Positions 1 to 9,539 of a DNA stretch of 64,000 nt are shown piece by piece. A program made the position numbers and the translations under genes. The notes below the pieces were generated by a model. The model was not told the origin of the DNA. It did not search any database and saw nothing but the letters and a program-made list of their open reading frames with translations. Every line of letters starts with the position of its first letter. The stretch's first letter is position 1. Source of the DNA: Schlesneria paludicola DSM 18645 (GTDB taxonomy: Bacteria > Planctomycetota > Planctomycetia > Planctomycetales > Planctomycetaceae); NCBI RefSeq assembly GCF_000255655.1, contig NZ_JH636434.1:2445206-2509205 (forward strand), given 5' to 3'.

Positions 1-2
1 TC

Positions 3-161
3 TTTGGAACTAGTCGACTGAGCTTCAACTCGCGCGACTGGAAGTATCAAGCCGGAGACGTGATTCGAATTCAGGCTCCAGGCTTCTGCGAACCACTTGT
101 CAACGTGGTTGCGGCGGGACCTCACGACGTTCCCGCACCGTTTGTGATTGAATCCGCATGA
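3..161 (+). CDS. 3' end of an unidentified protein (cut by window edge)
   Basis: An open frame enters from the left edge and stops with TGA at 159-161, giving 52 residues. The tail contains a GDVIRIQ segment followed by PLVNVV. This resembles the C-terminal end of fumarylacetoacetate-hydrolase-fold proteins, where a GDV-I/V segment precedes a final N-x-V strand. The piece is too short to assign a family with confidence. It is convergent with the DUF1571 gene that follows. Confidence 0.45.
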   Translation, partial: FGTSRLSFNSRDWKYQAGDVIRIQAPGFCEPLVNVVAAGPHDVPAPFVIESA

Positions 162-312
162 CAGTCGGCTGAATTCGCAGGGCCATGCGCCGTTTAGATT
201 TGAACGAGGCATATTGACGGTCATGCCAGGGTGCTTGTCTCCGCGAATTTCAATCCACCATCGAGATACGATGAACCGGGTTCGAAGCGAAATTCCCTCG
301 CCCTGACACCAT

Positions 313-1236
313 TCAGCGGAAGCCATATTCCTCGTTTTCGCGATCAAAGTCGCGATCAGCGAGCCCCCGATCAAATTGAAGTTTCGCGAACGAATACGAT
401 TCGATGAGTGTTGCTTCGTCCAAATCATGTTCGCTGACGGTCGTCAAATCTGCTCGGGGCCATTCGTAGTGGCGCGACTGTACCGGGACGTTCCATTCTT
501 TGTCGATCCAGGTGATCGATTTGCGATAGCAAGGTGAAACGTCTGGCGACTGATACTTTGTGGTCACGAGATGACAAGGACGTCCCTCAATGCTTTGATC
601 CTCACCAAATTCGCACGACGCATAGTTCGCATCAGCCAAGTCTTTTCGATGCACATCCAGCATCATTTCCGTCAATCCGGTCAATCCCGCCATGGTTACG
701 GGATACCGAGAATCGCGCATCGCCAACATGCAATCAACCGAAAGCGAAAACGCTGGGATGCGAGATTTCCACCCTCCATCATGGGCAATCATCTTTCCAT
801 CGTTCTGACCATCGATGTAGATCACTTCACGGCCGACATCGCCTTCGAGCCAAAGCAAATAGACACTGAAGGGATTCGAACGGCATTTGATGGCGATCAT
901 TTGAGGATCGAGCAACTCACCTTTAACGACCTCACGTTTCGTCAGCGTCGTCGTGTAGTCTGATACCTCTTGGAGAAATTTGTGCCCCTGCTGAAGCAGA
1001 TCGACTTTTCGGCGTAGATTCTTCTCACCTTCAGGCCCCTCTCCTCGCTCTCCATCGGTCGCCTGCGAACTCGCCGAGACCGCGTCTTCGGAAGTGGTCC
1101 GCACGGGTCTTAAAACGGAAATGCTTTCTCGCCCGTCAGATCGAGGAGGCTTCGAAGTGTCTTGAGACAGCCATCCCAACGTGCTGAAGACTATGCCACT
1201 CAAAAAGCCGACGGCGGAGATTCCGATGAATTTCAT
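313..1236 (-). CDS. DUF1571 domain protein with N-terminal membrane anchor
   Basis: The 307-residue protein starts with a hydrophobic segment (residues about 3-20, MKFIGISAVGFLSGIVF), so it is probably anchored or exported. Residues about 80-290 match the DUF1571 pattern seen in a second copy at 52465-53301: KREVVKGEL, then NPFSVYL, GREVIYIDGQND, MIAHDGG and YPVTMAGL. DUF1571 is a family of unknown function, common in Planctomycetes. The longest ORF begins at 1329, but ATG 1236 is preceded by GGGAG at good spacing and puts the signal or anchor at the N-terminus, so it was preferred. There is no obvious operon partner. Confidence 0.85.
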   Translation of the reverse strand: MKFIGISAVGFLSGIVFSTLGWLSQDTSKPPRSDGRESISVLRPVRTTSEDAVSASSQATDGERGEGPEGEKNLRRKVDLLQQGHKFLQEVSDYTTTLTKREVVKGELLDPQMIAIKCRSNPFSVYLLWLEGDVGREVIYIDGQNDGKMIAHDGGWKSRIPAFSLSVDCMLAMRDSRYPVTMAGLTGLTEMMLDVHRKDLADANYASCEFGEDQSIEGRPCHLVTTKYQSPDVSPCYRKSITWIDKEWNVPVQSRHYEWPRADLTTVSEHDLDEATLIESYSFAKLQFDRGLADRDFDRENEEYGFR

Positions 1237-1772
1237 GTTTGCGTCTCCCTGCTGCCTGATCAACGACTCAGCGAGCGCGCCCCGACGCATCGCCCCTCCA
1301 GAACGCTCAGAGACAATTTGCATCATCACGGCTGCAAAATCGGCGGCATGCGTCCCCTCTCGACAACTCCAAGATGGAAGAGCCGAAACGCGTGCCGCCG
1401 AATTCTATCTCTGAGAATACAGAAATCGGGCCGTCAAAGGCCCGTCCATTCCACCCCTGCGATTCCGAGGATTGTCAGTCGAATTCGACTGCAATCCATT
1501 GAGTGGTTTGTCCGTCCTTGACGGCCCATTTCAGGTATAGCATGCGGCGCGCCAATCGTTTTCTTCTCGGCTTTTTGCCATGATTGCGATTGAATAGTAG
1601 GAATTGCTGATCGCGCGACTGCCAGACTGATCGTCGATGACGCAGAATGAAGGACAATCAGTTCACATTGCGAAGACTAAGAAAACGAAACAGGTTTGCG
1701 CCCCTGAGACGCAAACCTGTTTCGTTTGGAATAACTACGCCAGACGAGGCGATTCATCACGTTCGAATTCAT
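1237..1772. other. Intergenic, no gene recognised
   Basis: This spacer lies between the start of the DUF1571 gene and the end of the BON gene. It holds the long hairpin at 1683-1727. The short frames here (for example minus strand 1475-1657, which would need a TTG start) show no family signature or good ribosome site. Confidence 0.5.
1683..1727 (-). terminator. Rho-independent terminator after BON gene
   Basis: A perfect 18-bp inverted repeat (arms 1683-1700 and 1710-1727) encloses a 9-nt loop. Read on the minus strand the last arm is followed by TTTTCTT. It lies 46 bp past the stop of the minus-strand BON gene. Confidence 0.8.
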
Positions 1773-2228
1773 TCAAGAAATGGCGTTCGAGTCGACACCA
1801 ATTCTGTTGATGATTTCGCGCCCCGCGCGGCAACGCATCGCGATTTGCAGCACGATTTGCAGATGATGATATCGCCGCACCTGGCCGGTCAGAATGACTG
1901 CCGATTCCTCGACATCGCAATGAACATCTTGGACCGCAGTACCTGAACTCCGCAGTAAGGCATCGATCTCTGCCAGTGTCAATTCATCGCGTGTCTGGAC
2001 AGGTTCGGGCTGGAAGGTGCCGTGTTGCGGGGAATCGCATTTTGAAGCGTTAGAGACAACCTGATCGAGCGGAACATTTTCGTTGATCGCTTGTAATATG
2101 CGATCAACACGACGCTCGGCAGGCTGAACTTTGTCATCAATGTTTGTGGAATCGCCAGAGTCGATACGACCAGCATCGCGATTCAATGAACGCGAACTTG
2201 TCTTAAACGCCGTGGAGGTTTTCAGCAT
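1773..2228 (-). CDS. BON domain protein
   Basis: The 151-residue protein has a polar, disordered N-terminal half. A BON-like domain occupies about residues 85-148: DELTLAEIDALL, DVHCDVEESAVILTGQV, then a helix ending REIINRI. BON domains bind lipid or periplasmic surfaces and occur in OsmY-type stress proteins. No clear signal peptide is visible at the N-terminus, so its location is uncertain. It is a single-gene unit ending in a strong hairpin. The ribosome site before ATG 2228 is weak (GAGCGAAG). Family call is moderately sure; function is unknown. Confidence 0.75.
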   Translation of the reverse strand: MLKTSTAFKTSSRSLNRDAGRIDSGDSTNIDDKVQPAERRVDRILQAINENVPLDQVVSNASKCDSPQHGTFQPEPVQTRDELTLAEIDALLRSSGTAVQDVHCDVEESAVILTGQVRRYHHLQIVLQIAMRCRAGREIINRIGVDSNAIS

Positions 2229-2623
2229 ATCTTCGCTCGTGGGGAATTTTTGGCGGTGAATGACGGAACTGCCGACAATCTACGTAAAAGTTTCAAAGGC
2301 TCTCGACGACATTTCCGACATGCTGGCTCGTGACGCCCCTGCGAGCGATGAAGCGCAGGAAATCAGCATGATCCAGTGAAACCAGCATCCATGTATGATT
2401 CACCGCGGCCAGTCTATGCAGAGGGCGATGTAAAAAGCCAGGAATTCGCGCGTTGTCAATCTTGTAACTTTGACTTTTCGGAGAGAGTCGTTCGACAGAA
2501 TTCGCGTATTGCAGGACGCGTGCCATTTCACATTAGGATTTCGAACGACTCCGTCATGATCACGGCAGAAATCGAGTCCGCTTCGCGATCCGCCCACACA
2601 CTCAAAACGAAATCGATGTCCGC
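2229..2623. other. Intergenic, nothing recognised
   Basis: This 395-bp spacer separates the hybrid kinase stop from the BON gene start. Several short overlapping frames exist on both strands, but none has a convincing composition, ribosome site or family match. It should contain the promoter for the BON gene. Confidence 0.45.
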
Positions 2624-5551
2624 TCACAGATCCGACTTGTTTTGTCGGTCGGCCGCCACGAGCAACATGTCGCGCAAGGCATCCAGGCTCGTCGGCTTGA
2701 TCAAGTGTTCATTGAATCCGGCTTCCAAGCTGTGGGCACGGTCTTCTTCCTGCCCGAATCCGGTCAACGCAATGAGCATGACATCTGCCAGGACCGGAAT
2801 CGATCGCATCTGACGCGCCGCCTCTAACCCGCTCATCCCGGGCATGGCGATATCCAGAAAAATGAGATCGAAGTCCTCTGCAGTCGCACGTGCAATTGCC
2901 GAGGAACCATCAAACTCGACCTCGACATTTTGTCCGAGCGTTTTCAGCATCAGTGCCAGCGTCCGCGCCGACGCTTGCACGTCATCGACGACAAGAACCT
3001 TCAGTGTCGGCAACGGCCGGGGTGGTGGTTGTTCGTTCACTTCCGGGGCGGGCGAATCCAGCAACGGCAGTCGAACGACGAATTCGCTACCATGCCCCAG
3101 CCCCGGGCTGGTCGCCGAAACTTCCCCGCCGTGCAACTCTACGAGCGTTCGAACGAGCGTCAACCCAATTCCCAACCCTCCATGCGCACGATCGAGCGTC
3201 AGTTCGGCCTGGGTGAACAAGTCGAAAATCTTGGCCAGCATTTCTTTCGAGATACCAGGGCCATTGTCTCGAACACGAAACAGAACGTAGGTCCCAACGC
3301 GTTCCACAACCAGACTGAGTTCGCCACGGGGATTGGTATACTTGGCGGCGTTGTGGATCAGGTTCGTCAAAATCTGGGCCAATCGAGCCGGGTCCGCATC
3401 CAGCCACAGTTCTTCCGCAGGAACCGAGGTGGTGAAGCGATGTTGGCGTTCCGAGATCAATGGTTGAACAGACTCAATCGCCGCCGCGACAACCGTTCCG
3501 ACAACGACCCGCTCGCGGCGCAGGCGCATTCGGCCCGTGGTGATCCGAGCCAGATCGAGCAAGTCATCAATCAGACGAGTCATCTGACGGACCTGTCGCT
3601 GCATGATTCCAAATAGCGCCGCAGAATTGGCGGGGTCGTTCTGAACGGAAGGAAACACCTGAATCGCATTACTTAGAGGAGCAAGCGGATTTCTCAGTTC
3701 ATGTGCCAACAGAGCGAGAAATCGGTCTTTTCGATGGTGTTCTTCGCGGAGAGCTTCTTCGGCCTGCTTCTGGTCGTGAATGTCGGTGTTCGTGCCCACC
3801 CACATGGCAATTTGACTATCGGTGTTATACATCGGCAGTGCGCGGGCCAGGTGCCACCGATACTCGCCGTTGTGTTTGCGGACGCGGTGCTCGATCTCAA
3901 GCATGTTTCCGGTCGCAAGTGACTCATTCCAGGCGCGAAGCTGGTTCGAAAGGTCGTCAGGGTGGATCAAGTTGGTCCATCCCCAGCCCAGCAGTTGCTC
4001 TACCGGAAGACCTGCGTACTCGAGGAGCATGTGATTCAGATAATCCCACTGGCCATCGGGCTTGGCTGTCCAGACTTTCTGGGGCATACATTCCGAAAGA
4101 ATTCGAAACCGCGCTTCACTTTCTCTGAATGCGGCTTCGGCACGCTTACTTTGGGATAAGTCAGTGATAAAAATGACGATCTGGTCGCGATCGTCCATCA
4201 AACGTGCCGCTGAAATCAAGACCGGAATGTCCGCCCCATCAGGTCGAGAGAACGTTCGTTCAAACGGACGGCAGACCCCATTCTCGTTCAATTCTCGTTT
4301 TGCAGCTTCATTCAGAGGGCTTTGCTCACGTGGCGTCCCTTTCCAATTGAGCGACGCCTTGTCCAATTCTGCACGCCGGTAGCCAATCAGCTCTAGAAAC
4401 GCATCATTCGCTTCGAGAATGGCACCACGTGACGAACCAATTGCGATCCCAATCAGCGGTGTTTCGAATACGCGACGGAAGCGTCGCTCACGTTCGTTCA
4501 TTTCCTTTTCGTAACGCCGACGCTCGGAAACGTCGCGAAAGACGAAGACGACCCCGGTGATGCGTCCTTCGTCGTCCCGAATCGGTGACGCCGTGTGTTC
4601 AATCGGAATGACTGATCCGTCAGTCTGCCGTAAGATGTTGTGACCGGCGAATCCGTTGCCGCGAGTGCGTGCAAGGACCTGACTCACGGGATTCTCAAGT
4701 GAGGTCTGGGTCGCTTCGTCAGTAATCGAAACCACCTCTGCAAACGGGCGGCCGATCACATTCCTCGGATGTCCCATTAAGACTTGAGAGACCGGATTCG
4801 CCAGTTTTACGATTCCTGTCGCATCCGCAACAATGACCCCATCACCGATGCTCGTCAGCGTTACCCAAAGATTTTGACGTTCCGAATGGGCTGCCGACTC
4901 GGCCTGCCGTCGCTTTCGCAATTCGCGTTCCACCAGCATCCAGGCCACAACTGTGATTGCGGCGCCCACAACAACAGCGGCCAGATTCGCAGAGAGCACA
5001 ACGAACAGACTATTGTTCTGATCGAGAGTGTAAACACTCAGTTGTTGATTTCGTTCGATCTGCAATTCTGTCACAGTCCGAGCAATGCTGGCCCACGCCT
5101 CTTTGTCTTCAATCGACGAAATCGTCGCCCGATCCGGTTCGGCATTCGTGGCAGTCCTCATGTCGGCGATGGCACGCAACCGTGACATCTGCTGATTGAT
5201 CCGTGACGCCATTTCGTCAACGAGGACTGTTTGCCTTTGATCGTCCGAAATCGCGGTACGCAGTAGCGTTACATCGAGTGGAACCTTTGCGGCGGCCGCT
5301 TCGTAAGACTTGAGAAGGGAAGCATCGCCCGTCAAAGCATACCCGCGTGCATCTCCATCAGCATCTTTCAATGTCGACAAGAGAGTCTGGGAATGAAGCA
5401 ACATCTCATACGTACGGTTGATATGGACTTGCCCTGCGTGCAAACCCAGCGTGTTGCGGTGTACAACCAGGCTGTTGAGAATCAGCACGATCAAGACAAG
5501 GCTGAAGTTGATGGTGGCAATTGGTCCCAGCGACCATTTTCGCCCATTCAT
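2624..5551 (-). CDS. Hybrid sensor histidine kinase/response regulator (CHASE3-PAS3-HisKA-HATPase-REC)
   Basis: This 975-residue membrane sensor kinase has an N-terminal transmembrane helix (about 10-32), a CHASE3-like extracytoplasmic domain (about 35-165, with the typical DARGYALTGD segment) and a second helix (about 183-207). Three PAS domains follow (about 225-600), then HisKA with the H-box HELRNP and phospho-acceptor His617. The HATPase has DNGPGIS and GGLGIGL motifs. The C-terminal receiver (about 845-965) has acceptor Asp900 in FLDIAMPG and Lys in IKPTS. The extended frame would start with GTG 5560; ATG 5551 with AAAGG upstream is preferred. It is divergent from the NtrC-like regulator at 6447 and the HPt gene beyond it, the expected partners for a hybrid kinase. 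Confidence 0.92.
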   Translation of the reverse strand: MNGRKWSLGPIATINFSLVLIVLILNSLVVHRNTLGLHAGQVHINRTYEMLLHSQTLLSTLKDADGDARGYALTGDASLLKSYEAAAAKVPLDVTLLRTAISDDQRQTVLVDEMASRINQQMSRLRAIADMRTATNAEPDRATISSIEDKEAWASIARTVTELQIERNQQLSVYTLDQNNSLFVVLSANLAAVVVGAAITVVAWMLVERELRKRRQAESAAHSERQNLWVTLTSIGDGVIVADATGIVKLANPVSQVLMGHPRNVIGRPFAEVVSITDEATQTSLENPVSQVLARTRGNGFAGHNILRQTDGSVIPIEHTASPIRDDEGRITGVVFVFRDVSERRRYEKEMNERERRFRRVFETPLIGIAIGSSRGAILEANDAFLELIGYRRAELDKASLNWKGTPREQSPLNEAAKRELNENGVCRPFERTFSRPDGADIPVLISAARLMDDRDQIVIFITDLSQSKRAEAAFRESEARFRILSECMPQKVWTAKPDGQWDYLNHMLLEYAGLPVEQLLGWGWTNLIHPDDLSNQLRAWNESLATGNMLEIEHRVRKHNGEYRWHLARALPMYNTDSQIAMWVGTNTDIHDQKQAEEALREEHHRKDRFLALLAHELRNPLAPLSNAIQVFPSVQNDPANSAALFGIMQRQVRQMTRLIDDLLDLARITTGRMRLRRERVVVGTVVAAAIESVQPLISERQHRFTTSVPAEELWLDADPARLAQILTNLIHNAAKYTNPRGELSLVVERVGTYVLFRVRDNGPGISKEMLAKIFDLFTQAELTLDRAHGGLGIGLTLVRTLVELHGGEVSATSPGLGHGSEFVVRLPLLDSPAPEVNEQPPPRPLPTLKVLVVDDVQASARTLALMLKTLGQNVEVEFDGSSAIARATAEDFDLIFLDIAMPGMSGLEAARQMRSIPVLADVMLIALTGFGQEEDRAHSLEAGFNEHLIKPTSLDALRDMLLVAADRQNKSDL

Positions 5552-6446
5552 CGCGCCCACCTTTCACGACGCACACTAACGTTCCATCGCGTCGCTCGCC
5601 CCGAACGATCCTTCGACGCAAACGACATCGGTATGAGTAGTTGCGTCGCGAATTGAAGAATCGCCAATCGGCTTGAAGTCTCCAACGGAACCGCTTCTCG
5701 AACCACGGCAGGGCAGCACGCCGCTGGCAAGCCGGCCACCCAAAAGGGACTTTCGCGACCTTCACCTTCGAAGCGCAGGCGACGGACGGTCGTATCGACA
5801 ACTCGACACAACTGATGAGCGAAGCATTGTCGTTGAGACCGAATTTCTCGCCATCTGAGGCAGTGTCCGGCGGATGTCAGTGCGGCCCGCATGGAACCGA
5901 TAGCCTTTGGAGATGTGAGACTAGATACGACAAAGAGAATTGCTTTGATTGGCCGGTTTGGAGCCAATGTATTGGCAGGTTACCGATCACCTACGAAACA
6001 TCCAACTGCCCGGCAAGGAAGAATTTCGGGTGAAAACGAGGTATTGACGGGAGCAATCGCATGGCGTTGTAATCTGGCTATGTCTTTCCTATGAATGTAG
6101 TTATCAAACGCGGCGAACTTTTCAGCAAATCCAGGATGGCATCTCTACAAGCGCAAAATCGCAACCGAAGGTAGCAGAGAATGTGCCGTCGAGCATCTTT
6201 TTGGAAGAGCTGCATAAAAATTGGATCGAAGTTCGTTAAACTGGAAATGCGTTGCATTCCAGAATGTCGTCGGATTCATGCCAGCGTCACGGACACGCCC
6301 GGCATCCGCATTCATTTTTCTCAATTCGTAGGCACATTCAGAAAGCCGCCTTAGAGCGGCACATGTGATGTGTGTTAATGTATCTGGAAGCCAATTGGGC
6401 TAAGTGCGAGAACTTCGAACTTCTAGCGAAGCGGGCGGGAACGGTA
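5552..6446. other. Long divergent intergenic region
   Basis: About 900 bp separates the two divergent signalling genes. I see no gene: frames such as the minus-strand one at 5548-5967 have a composition unlike a folded protein and overlap the kinase start. The last 150 bp are AT-richer than the surroundings and should hold the regulator promoter. No clear -24/-12 element was found here. Confidence 0.45.
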
Positions 6447-7949
6447 ATGGCATTGGTCTTGGTGGTTGACGACGATCGAAGTGTGCGCCACATGTTGACG
6501 CATTCGTTTGAGTCTGTGGGCCTGGAAGTGGTCACGGCTGAAACAGCAGAACAAGGACTGGCCCTCGTTTCCGAGCGGCGTCCAGACGTGGTGCTGCTGG
6601 ACATCATGTTGCCAGGGCGTTCTGGATTGGAAGTCTTGCGTGACATCCAGGCCGTAGATCGCCGCCTTCCCGTCATTTTTGTGACCGCCGACAGTGGAAG
6701 TTCGACCGCCATCGAAGCGATGCAGCTCGGTGCGTACGACTATGTTTCGAAGCCTCTGGACTTGCCGCAGCTGAACCGATTGGTTCACGCCGCCGTCGAT
6801 TCGCGACGACTCATGAGCGTGTCGGTCGCATTGTCCGCCGGTCCGACGGCCGATCATGCTGGAAAGCTCTTCGTTGGTCGCAGTCCCGAAATCCTCGAAG
6901 TCTTCAAAGCGATCGGACGCGTCGCAGCACAGGATGTCCCCGTCCTGATCCGTGGTGAAAGCGGTACCGGTAAAGAACTCGTCGCGCAAGCGCTCTATCA
7001 GCACAGTCACCGTCAGAACCAACCGTTTATGGCGATCAATTGCGCCGCGTTGCCTGACACACTGCTCGAAAGCGAATTGTTCGGCCACGAAAAGGGGGCA
7101 TTTACAGGAGCAGATCGACGCCGCATTGGGAAATTTGAGCAATGTCACGGCGGGACAATCTTCCTGGACGAAGTCGGCGACATGGCCCCCATCGTTCAAG
7201 GGAAAGTCTTGCGACTGCTGCAAGATCAGCGGTTCGAACGCGTCGGTGGAAACGAAACGATCAGCACGGATGTCCGCGTGATCACCGCGACAAACCGTCC
7301 TCTGGAAGAAATGGTCGAAGCCAAAACATTCCGCGCCGACCTGTTATATCGCCTGAATGGAATGACAATCTTTTTGCCTCCACTGCGGGAACGCCGTGAG
7401 GATATCCCACTGCTTCTCAAGCATTTCCTGACGCGCGCGCAGCAGAATCTGAACAAGAATGACATCGAAGGGATGTCCCCCGAATGCCTGGAACTGTTGA
7501 TGAGCTACAGCTGGCCCGGCAACGTTCGCGAAATGCAAAGCGTGGTACAGCAGGCAGTGCTGAATACCATCGGCCCAATCATCATTCCTGAGTTTCTGCC
7601 TCGGGAAGTCACTCAGTCAAATGGTGGTGCAGACCCAGTCACAACCTGGAAAGAGCCGACCATTGCTGCCGCGCATTCGGCCGAAATCCCGATCAGCGGC
7701 GACCAGCAGAACCTGACCATCTCGGACCTGAGCGCGTTTATCGATGCCCGTCTGAAAGCCGGTTCGACCGAACTCTATTCCGACGTCCTTAACCGCGTTG
7801 AACGATATTTGTTTACCCGCGTATTGCAGGAAACGAACGGAAACCAGAGTCAGGCGGCAGAGATTCTGGGGGTGACACGCGGCAAGATTCGCGATCGGAT
7901 TGCCGCGTTCAACATTTCGATGGAACGCAAAGTGCGGCTTGATACGTAG
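6447..7949 (+). CDS. Sigma-54-dependent response regulator (NtrC family)
   Basis: The 500-residue protein has three parts. The receiver (1-120) shows DDD, Asp52 in LLDIMLPG and Lys in SKPLD. The AAA+ sigma-54 interaction domain (about 145-380) has Walker A GESGTGKE, the sigma-54 contact loop GAFTGA near residue 217, Walker B IFLDEVGDM and the arginine-finger region LRERREDIP. A C-terminal Fis-type helix-turn-helix follows (NGNQSQAAEILGVTRGKIRDRI). It should activate promoters of the -24/-12 class after phosphorylation. ATG 6447 starts right at the receiver; the longer frame from 6372 adds 25 residues foreign to the family. It is divergent from the hybrid kinase and followed 90 bp later by an HPt gene. 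Confidence 0.95.
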   Translation: MALVLVVDDDRSVRHMLTHSFESVGLEVVTAETAEQGLALVSERRPDVVLLDIMLPGRSGLEVLRDIQAVDRRLPVIFVTADSGSSTAIEAMQLGAYDYVSKPLDLPQLNRLVHAAVDSRRLMSVSVALSAGPTADHAGKLFVGRSPEILEVFKAIGRVAAQDVPVLIRGESGTGKELVAQALYQHSHRQNQPFMAINCAALPDTLLESELFGHEKGAFTGADRRRIGKFEQCHGGTIFLDEVGDMAPIVQGKVLRLLQDQRFERVGGNETISTDVRVITATNRPLEEMVEAKTFRADLLYRLNGMTIFLPPLRERREDIPLLLKHFLTRAQQNLNKNDIEGMSPECLELLMSYSWPGNVREMQSVVQQAVLNTIGPIIIPEFLPREVTQSNGGADPVTTWKEPTIAAAHSAEIPISGDQQNLTISDLSAFIDARLKAGSTELYSDVLNRVERYLFTRVLQETNGNQSQAAEILGVTRGKIRDRIAAFNISMERKVRLDT

Positions 7950-8039
7950 TTCGAGGCGCGTGACGAGTCTGCTGCGGGATTGAGCCCGTTCTCGCATCGT
8001 CACGATTGCCCGCAATTGAATTCTCGTCGAGTGAGAATT

Positions 8040-8396
8040 ATGGCATCGATCCACGACGGCACTCCAGTCATCGACCGCGAGGTTTCCTTAAGGCGCCTCG
8101 GCGGGAACGAGCAACTTTTGACTTCGTTGATTGGTTTCTTTCTGGAGGATGCCCCGGCTCTATTGGCACAGCTTGTCGAGTCGATCGAAACAGGCGACAC
8201 GAAAAAAGCGGCCCACCGAGCTCACAGTTTGAAAGGTTTGGCAGCCACGTTCGAAGCGCTTCCATTCCAGCAATTTGCGGCGGAAATCGAAGCTCTGGCG
8301 AGCAGCGGAAACTCAAGCCAACTCGCTCCCGCAATTCCCAAGCTCAGATTCGAATACGACCGGCTTGCGACCGAACTGCAATCGTTGATCGATTGA
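8040..8396 (+). CDS. HPt phosphotransfer domain protein
   Basis: The 118-residue protein is essentially a single HPt four-helix domain, with the phospho-acceptor His62 in the motif AHSLKGLAA. HPt proteins shuttle phosphate from the receiver of a hybrid kinase to a response regulator. Placement directly after the NtrC-like regulator and near the hybrid kinase fits a phosphorelay. The start was set at ATG 8040, just before the conserved helix; the longer frame from 7980 adds 20 residues in the regulator-HPt gap. Its 3' end overlaps an antisense frame discussed under 8400-8752. Confidence 0.88.
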   Translation: MASIHDGTPVIDREVSLRRLGGNEQLLTSLIGFFLEDAPALLAQLVESIETGDTKKAAHRAHSLKGLAATFEALPFQQFAAEIEALASSGNSSQLAPAIPKLRFEYDRLATELQSLID

Positions 8397-8399
8397 AGT

Positions 8400-8752
8400 T
8401 GTCTGCCCCACCAAAGCCATTCCCCAATAGGTCTCGTGCGTTTCGATTCGCACGGTCAAACGGCTACACGCATCCGCCGATGACCCCGTGTCGCCAATCC
8501 CGGTAGTATCCCAATCACGAACACGATACTCCGTGACGATTTGACGCGAAGTCCCAACCACCAAAACAGACTTCGTGATGCGACGACTGTTTTTTGGCCG
8601 GTCACCGTGGATCGAAATTGTTCATAGGCCGACACCTGACGCTCCACTTCGGTCCTGACGCATCTGCGTAATTCTCGCTTGATCACATCCATCCATCCGT
8701 CGTCAGCGCACGCGTCATAAACATCCGTTCCGTTTCCATTCGTCATTCCCAA
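8400..8752 (-). pseudogene. Possible frameshifted gene remnant, CimA/LeuA C-terminal-like
   Basis: On the minus strand one frame (8752 down to about 8560) encodes a charged helical stretch with KRELRRCVRTEVERQ. A second frame (about 8590 down to 8400) encodes TEYRVRDWD, then RLTVRIETHETYWGMALVG. This second part resembles the end of the LeuA-type regulatory domain of citramalate synthase, with the pattern DYKVR ... VRVLIE ... WGTVGVS. The two frames overlap near 8560-8600, so a single frameshift would join them. It ends against the 3' end of the HPt gene on the other strand. The resemblance is judged by eye, and the region may instead be non-coding. Confidence 0.25.
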
Positions 8753-9184
8753 TGGAGAATCGCTTTGATTCAGTTTCTATAACACGCCGCCTGTAACTGA
8801 CTTCGAACCGTACGATCCAAATCCAGTTCCGGCATGCTTGAATTCAAACCAGGCCGCAAACGCCGAATCCGGTGCTGATTGGCGCACAAAGTGCCTTAAT
8901 CACTCTGCTGAAACAATGGTGACTGGCCACGCGAAGACTCAAAAACGCGAAGCGCTCGTAATGAATAAAGTGCCGGTCCCCTTCATGTTGACGGGTTGTT
9001 GCTTAGTGGGCTGCTAGAAGCCATCAGTCTTCGAGGTGCGATCATGACACGATTGCGCCCTTGATTGGGGAAATCAGTGCTAACTCACACCCTGATGACC
9101 AACTTCGCCAGTCAAATGAGATGCGAAAACGTGCGTGTCCAGAACGCGCAGGCAAGATGAGAGTCTCAAATAAAGGAGCGAAAT
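8753..9184. other. Intergenic upstream of csbD-like gene
   Basis: No gene is seen between the possible remnant and the first CsbD gene. Several GG/GC pairs occur with sigma-54-like 10-bp spacing (for example at 9066-9081), but they match the consensus too poorly to call. Confidence 0.35.
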
Positions 9185-9385
9185 ATGAACTGGGATCAAA
9201 TCGTTGGCCAATGGAAGCAAGTCAAAGGATCGGTCAAAGAACGCTGGGGCAAGTTGACGGAGGATGATCTGACAGTTGTGGCTGGGAAGCGCGACAAGCT
9301 CGCCGGGATACTGCAGCAGCGATATGGCTATGCGAAAGAACAGGCCGAAAAAGAACTTGATGAGTTTTCAAAGCAGGTTCGCTAA
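9185..9385 (+). CDS. CsbD family stress protein (copy 1)
   Basis: The 66-residue hydrophilic protein is a typical full-length CsbD-like protein: MNWDQI-x2-W, VKGSVKERWGKLT, DDLTVVAGKRDKL and YGYAKEQAEKELDEF. CsbD proteins are abundant general-stress proteins of unknown biochemical role. A strong ribosome site (AAAGGAG) lies 6 nt before the ATG. A perfect hairpin follows the stop. A close paralogue lies at 15631-15834 on the other strand. Confidence 0.92.
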   Translation: MNWDQIVGQWKQVKGSVKERWGKLTEDDLTVVAGKRDKLAGILQQRYGYAKEQAEKELDEFSKQVR

Positions 9386-9400
9386 TTGCATCGAAACAGC

Positions 9401-9440
9401 AAGGCAGGTTGATCGACTCACACGTCGATCAACCTGCCTT
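9401..9440 (+). terminator. Hairpin terminator after CsbD gene
   Basis: Perfect 17-bp arms (9401-9417 and 9424-9440) enclose a 6-nt loop, 15 bp past the CsbD stop. No T-run follows, so it may act as an mRNA-stabilising end as much as an intrinsic terminator. Confidence 0.65.
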
Positions 9441-9539
9441 CGTGAATAAAAGCGGAATCGACCACCGATCGTGATCCGTGTTGAAACGGTGACACACCGT
9501 TCGCACGATTGGGAACAGATGGATTTAAAGGGGAGAATT

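Noticed and set aside
1475-1657. 60-residue minus-strand ORF after the BON gene
   Set aside because: It needs a TTG start, has no ribosome site and no recognisable fold; the nearby hairpin belongs to the BON gene.
5548-5967. 139-residue minus-strand ORF upstream of the hybrid kinase
   Set aside because: It overlaps the kinase start in another frame and has no domain, signal or ribosome site.
9066-9081. Possible sigma-54 promoter before csbD copy 1
   Set aside because: GG and GC have the right spacing and TGC is present, but too few other consensus bases match; such pairs are expected often by chance.
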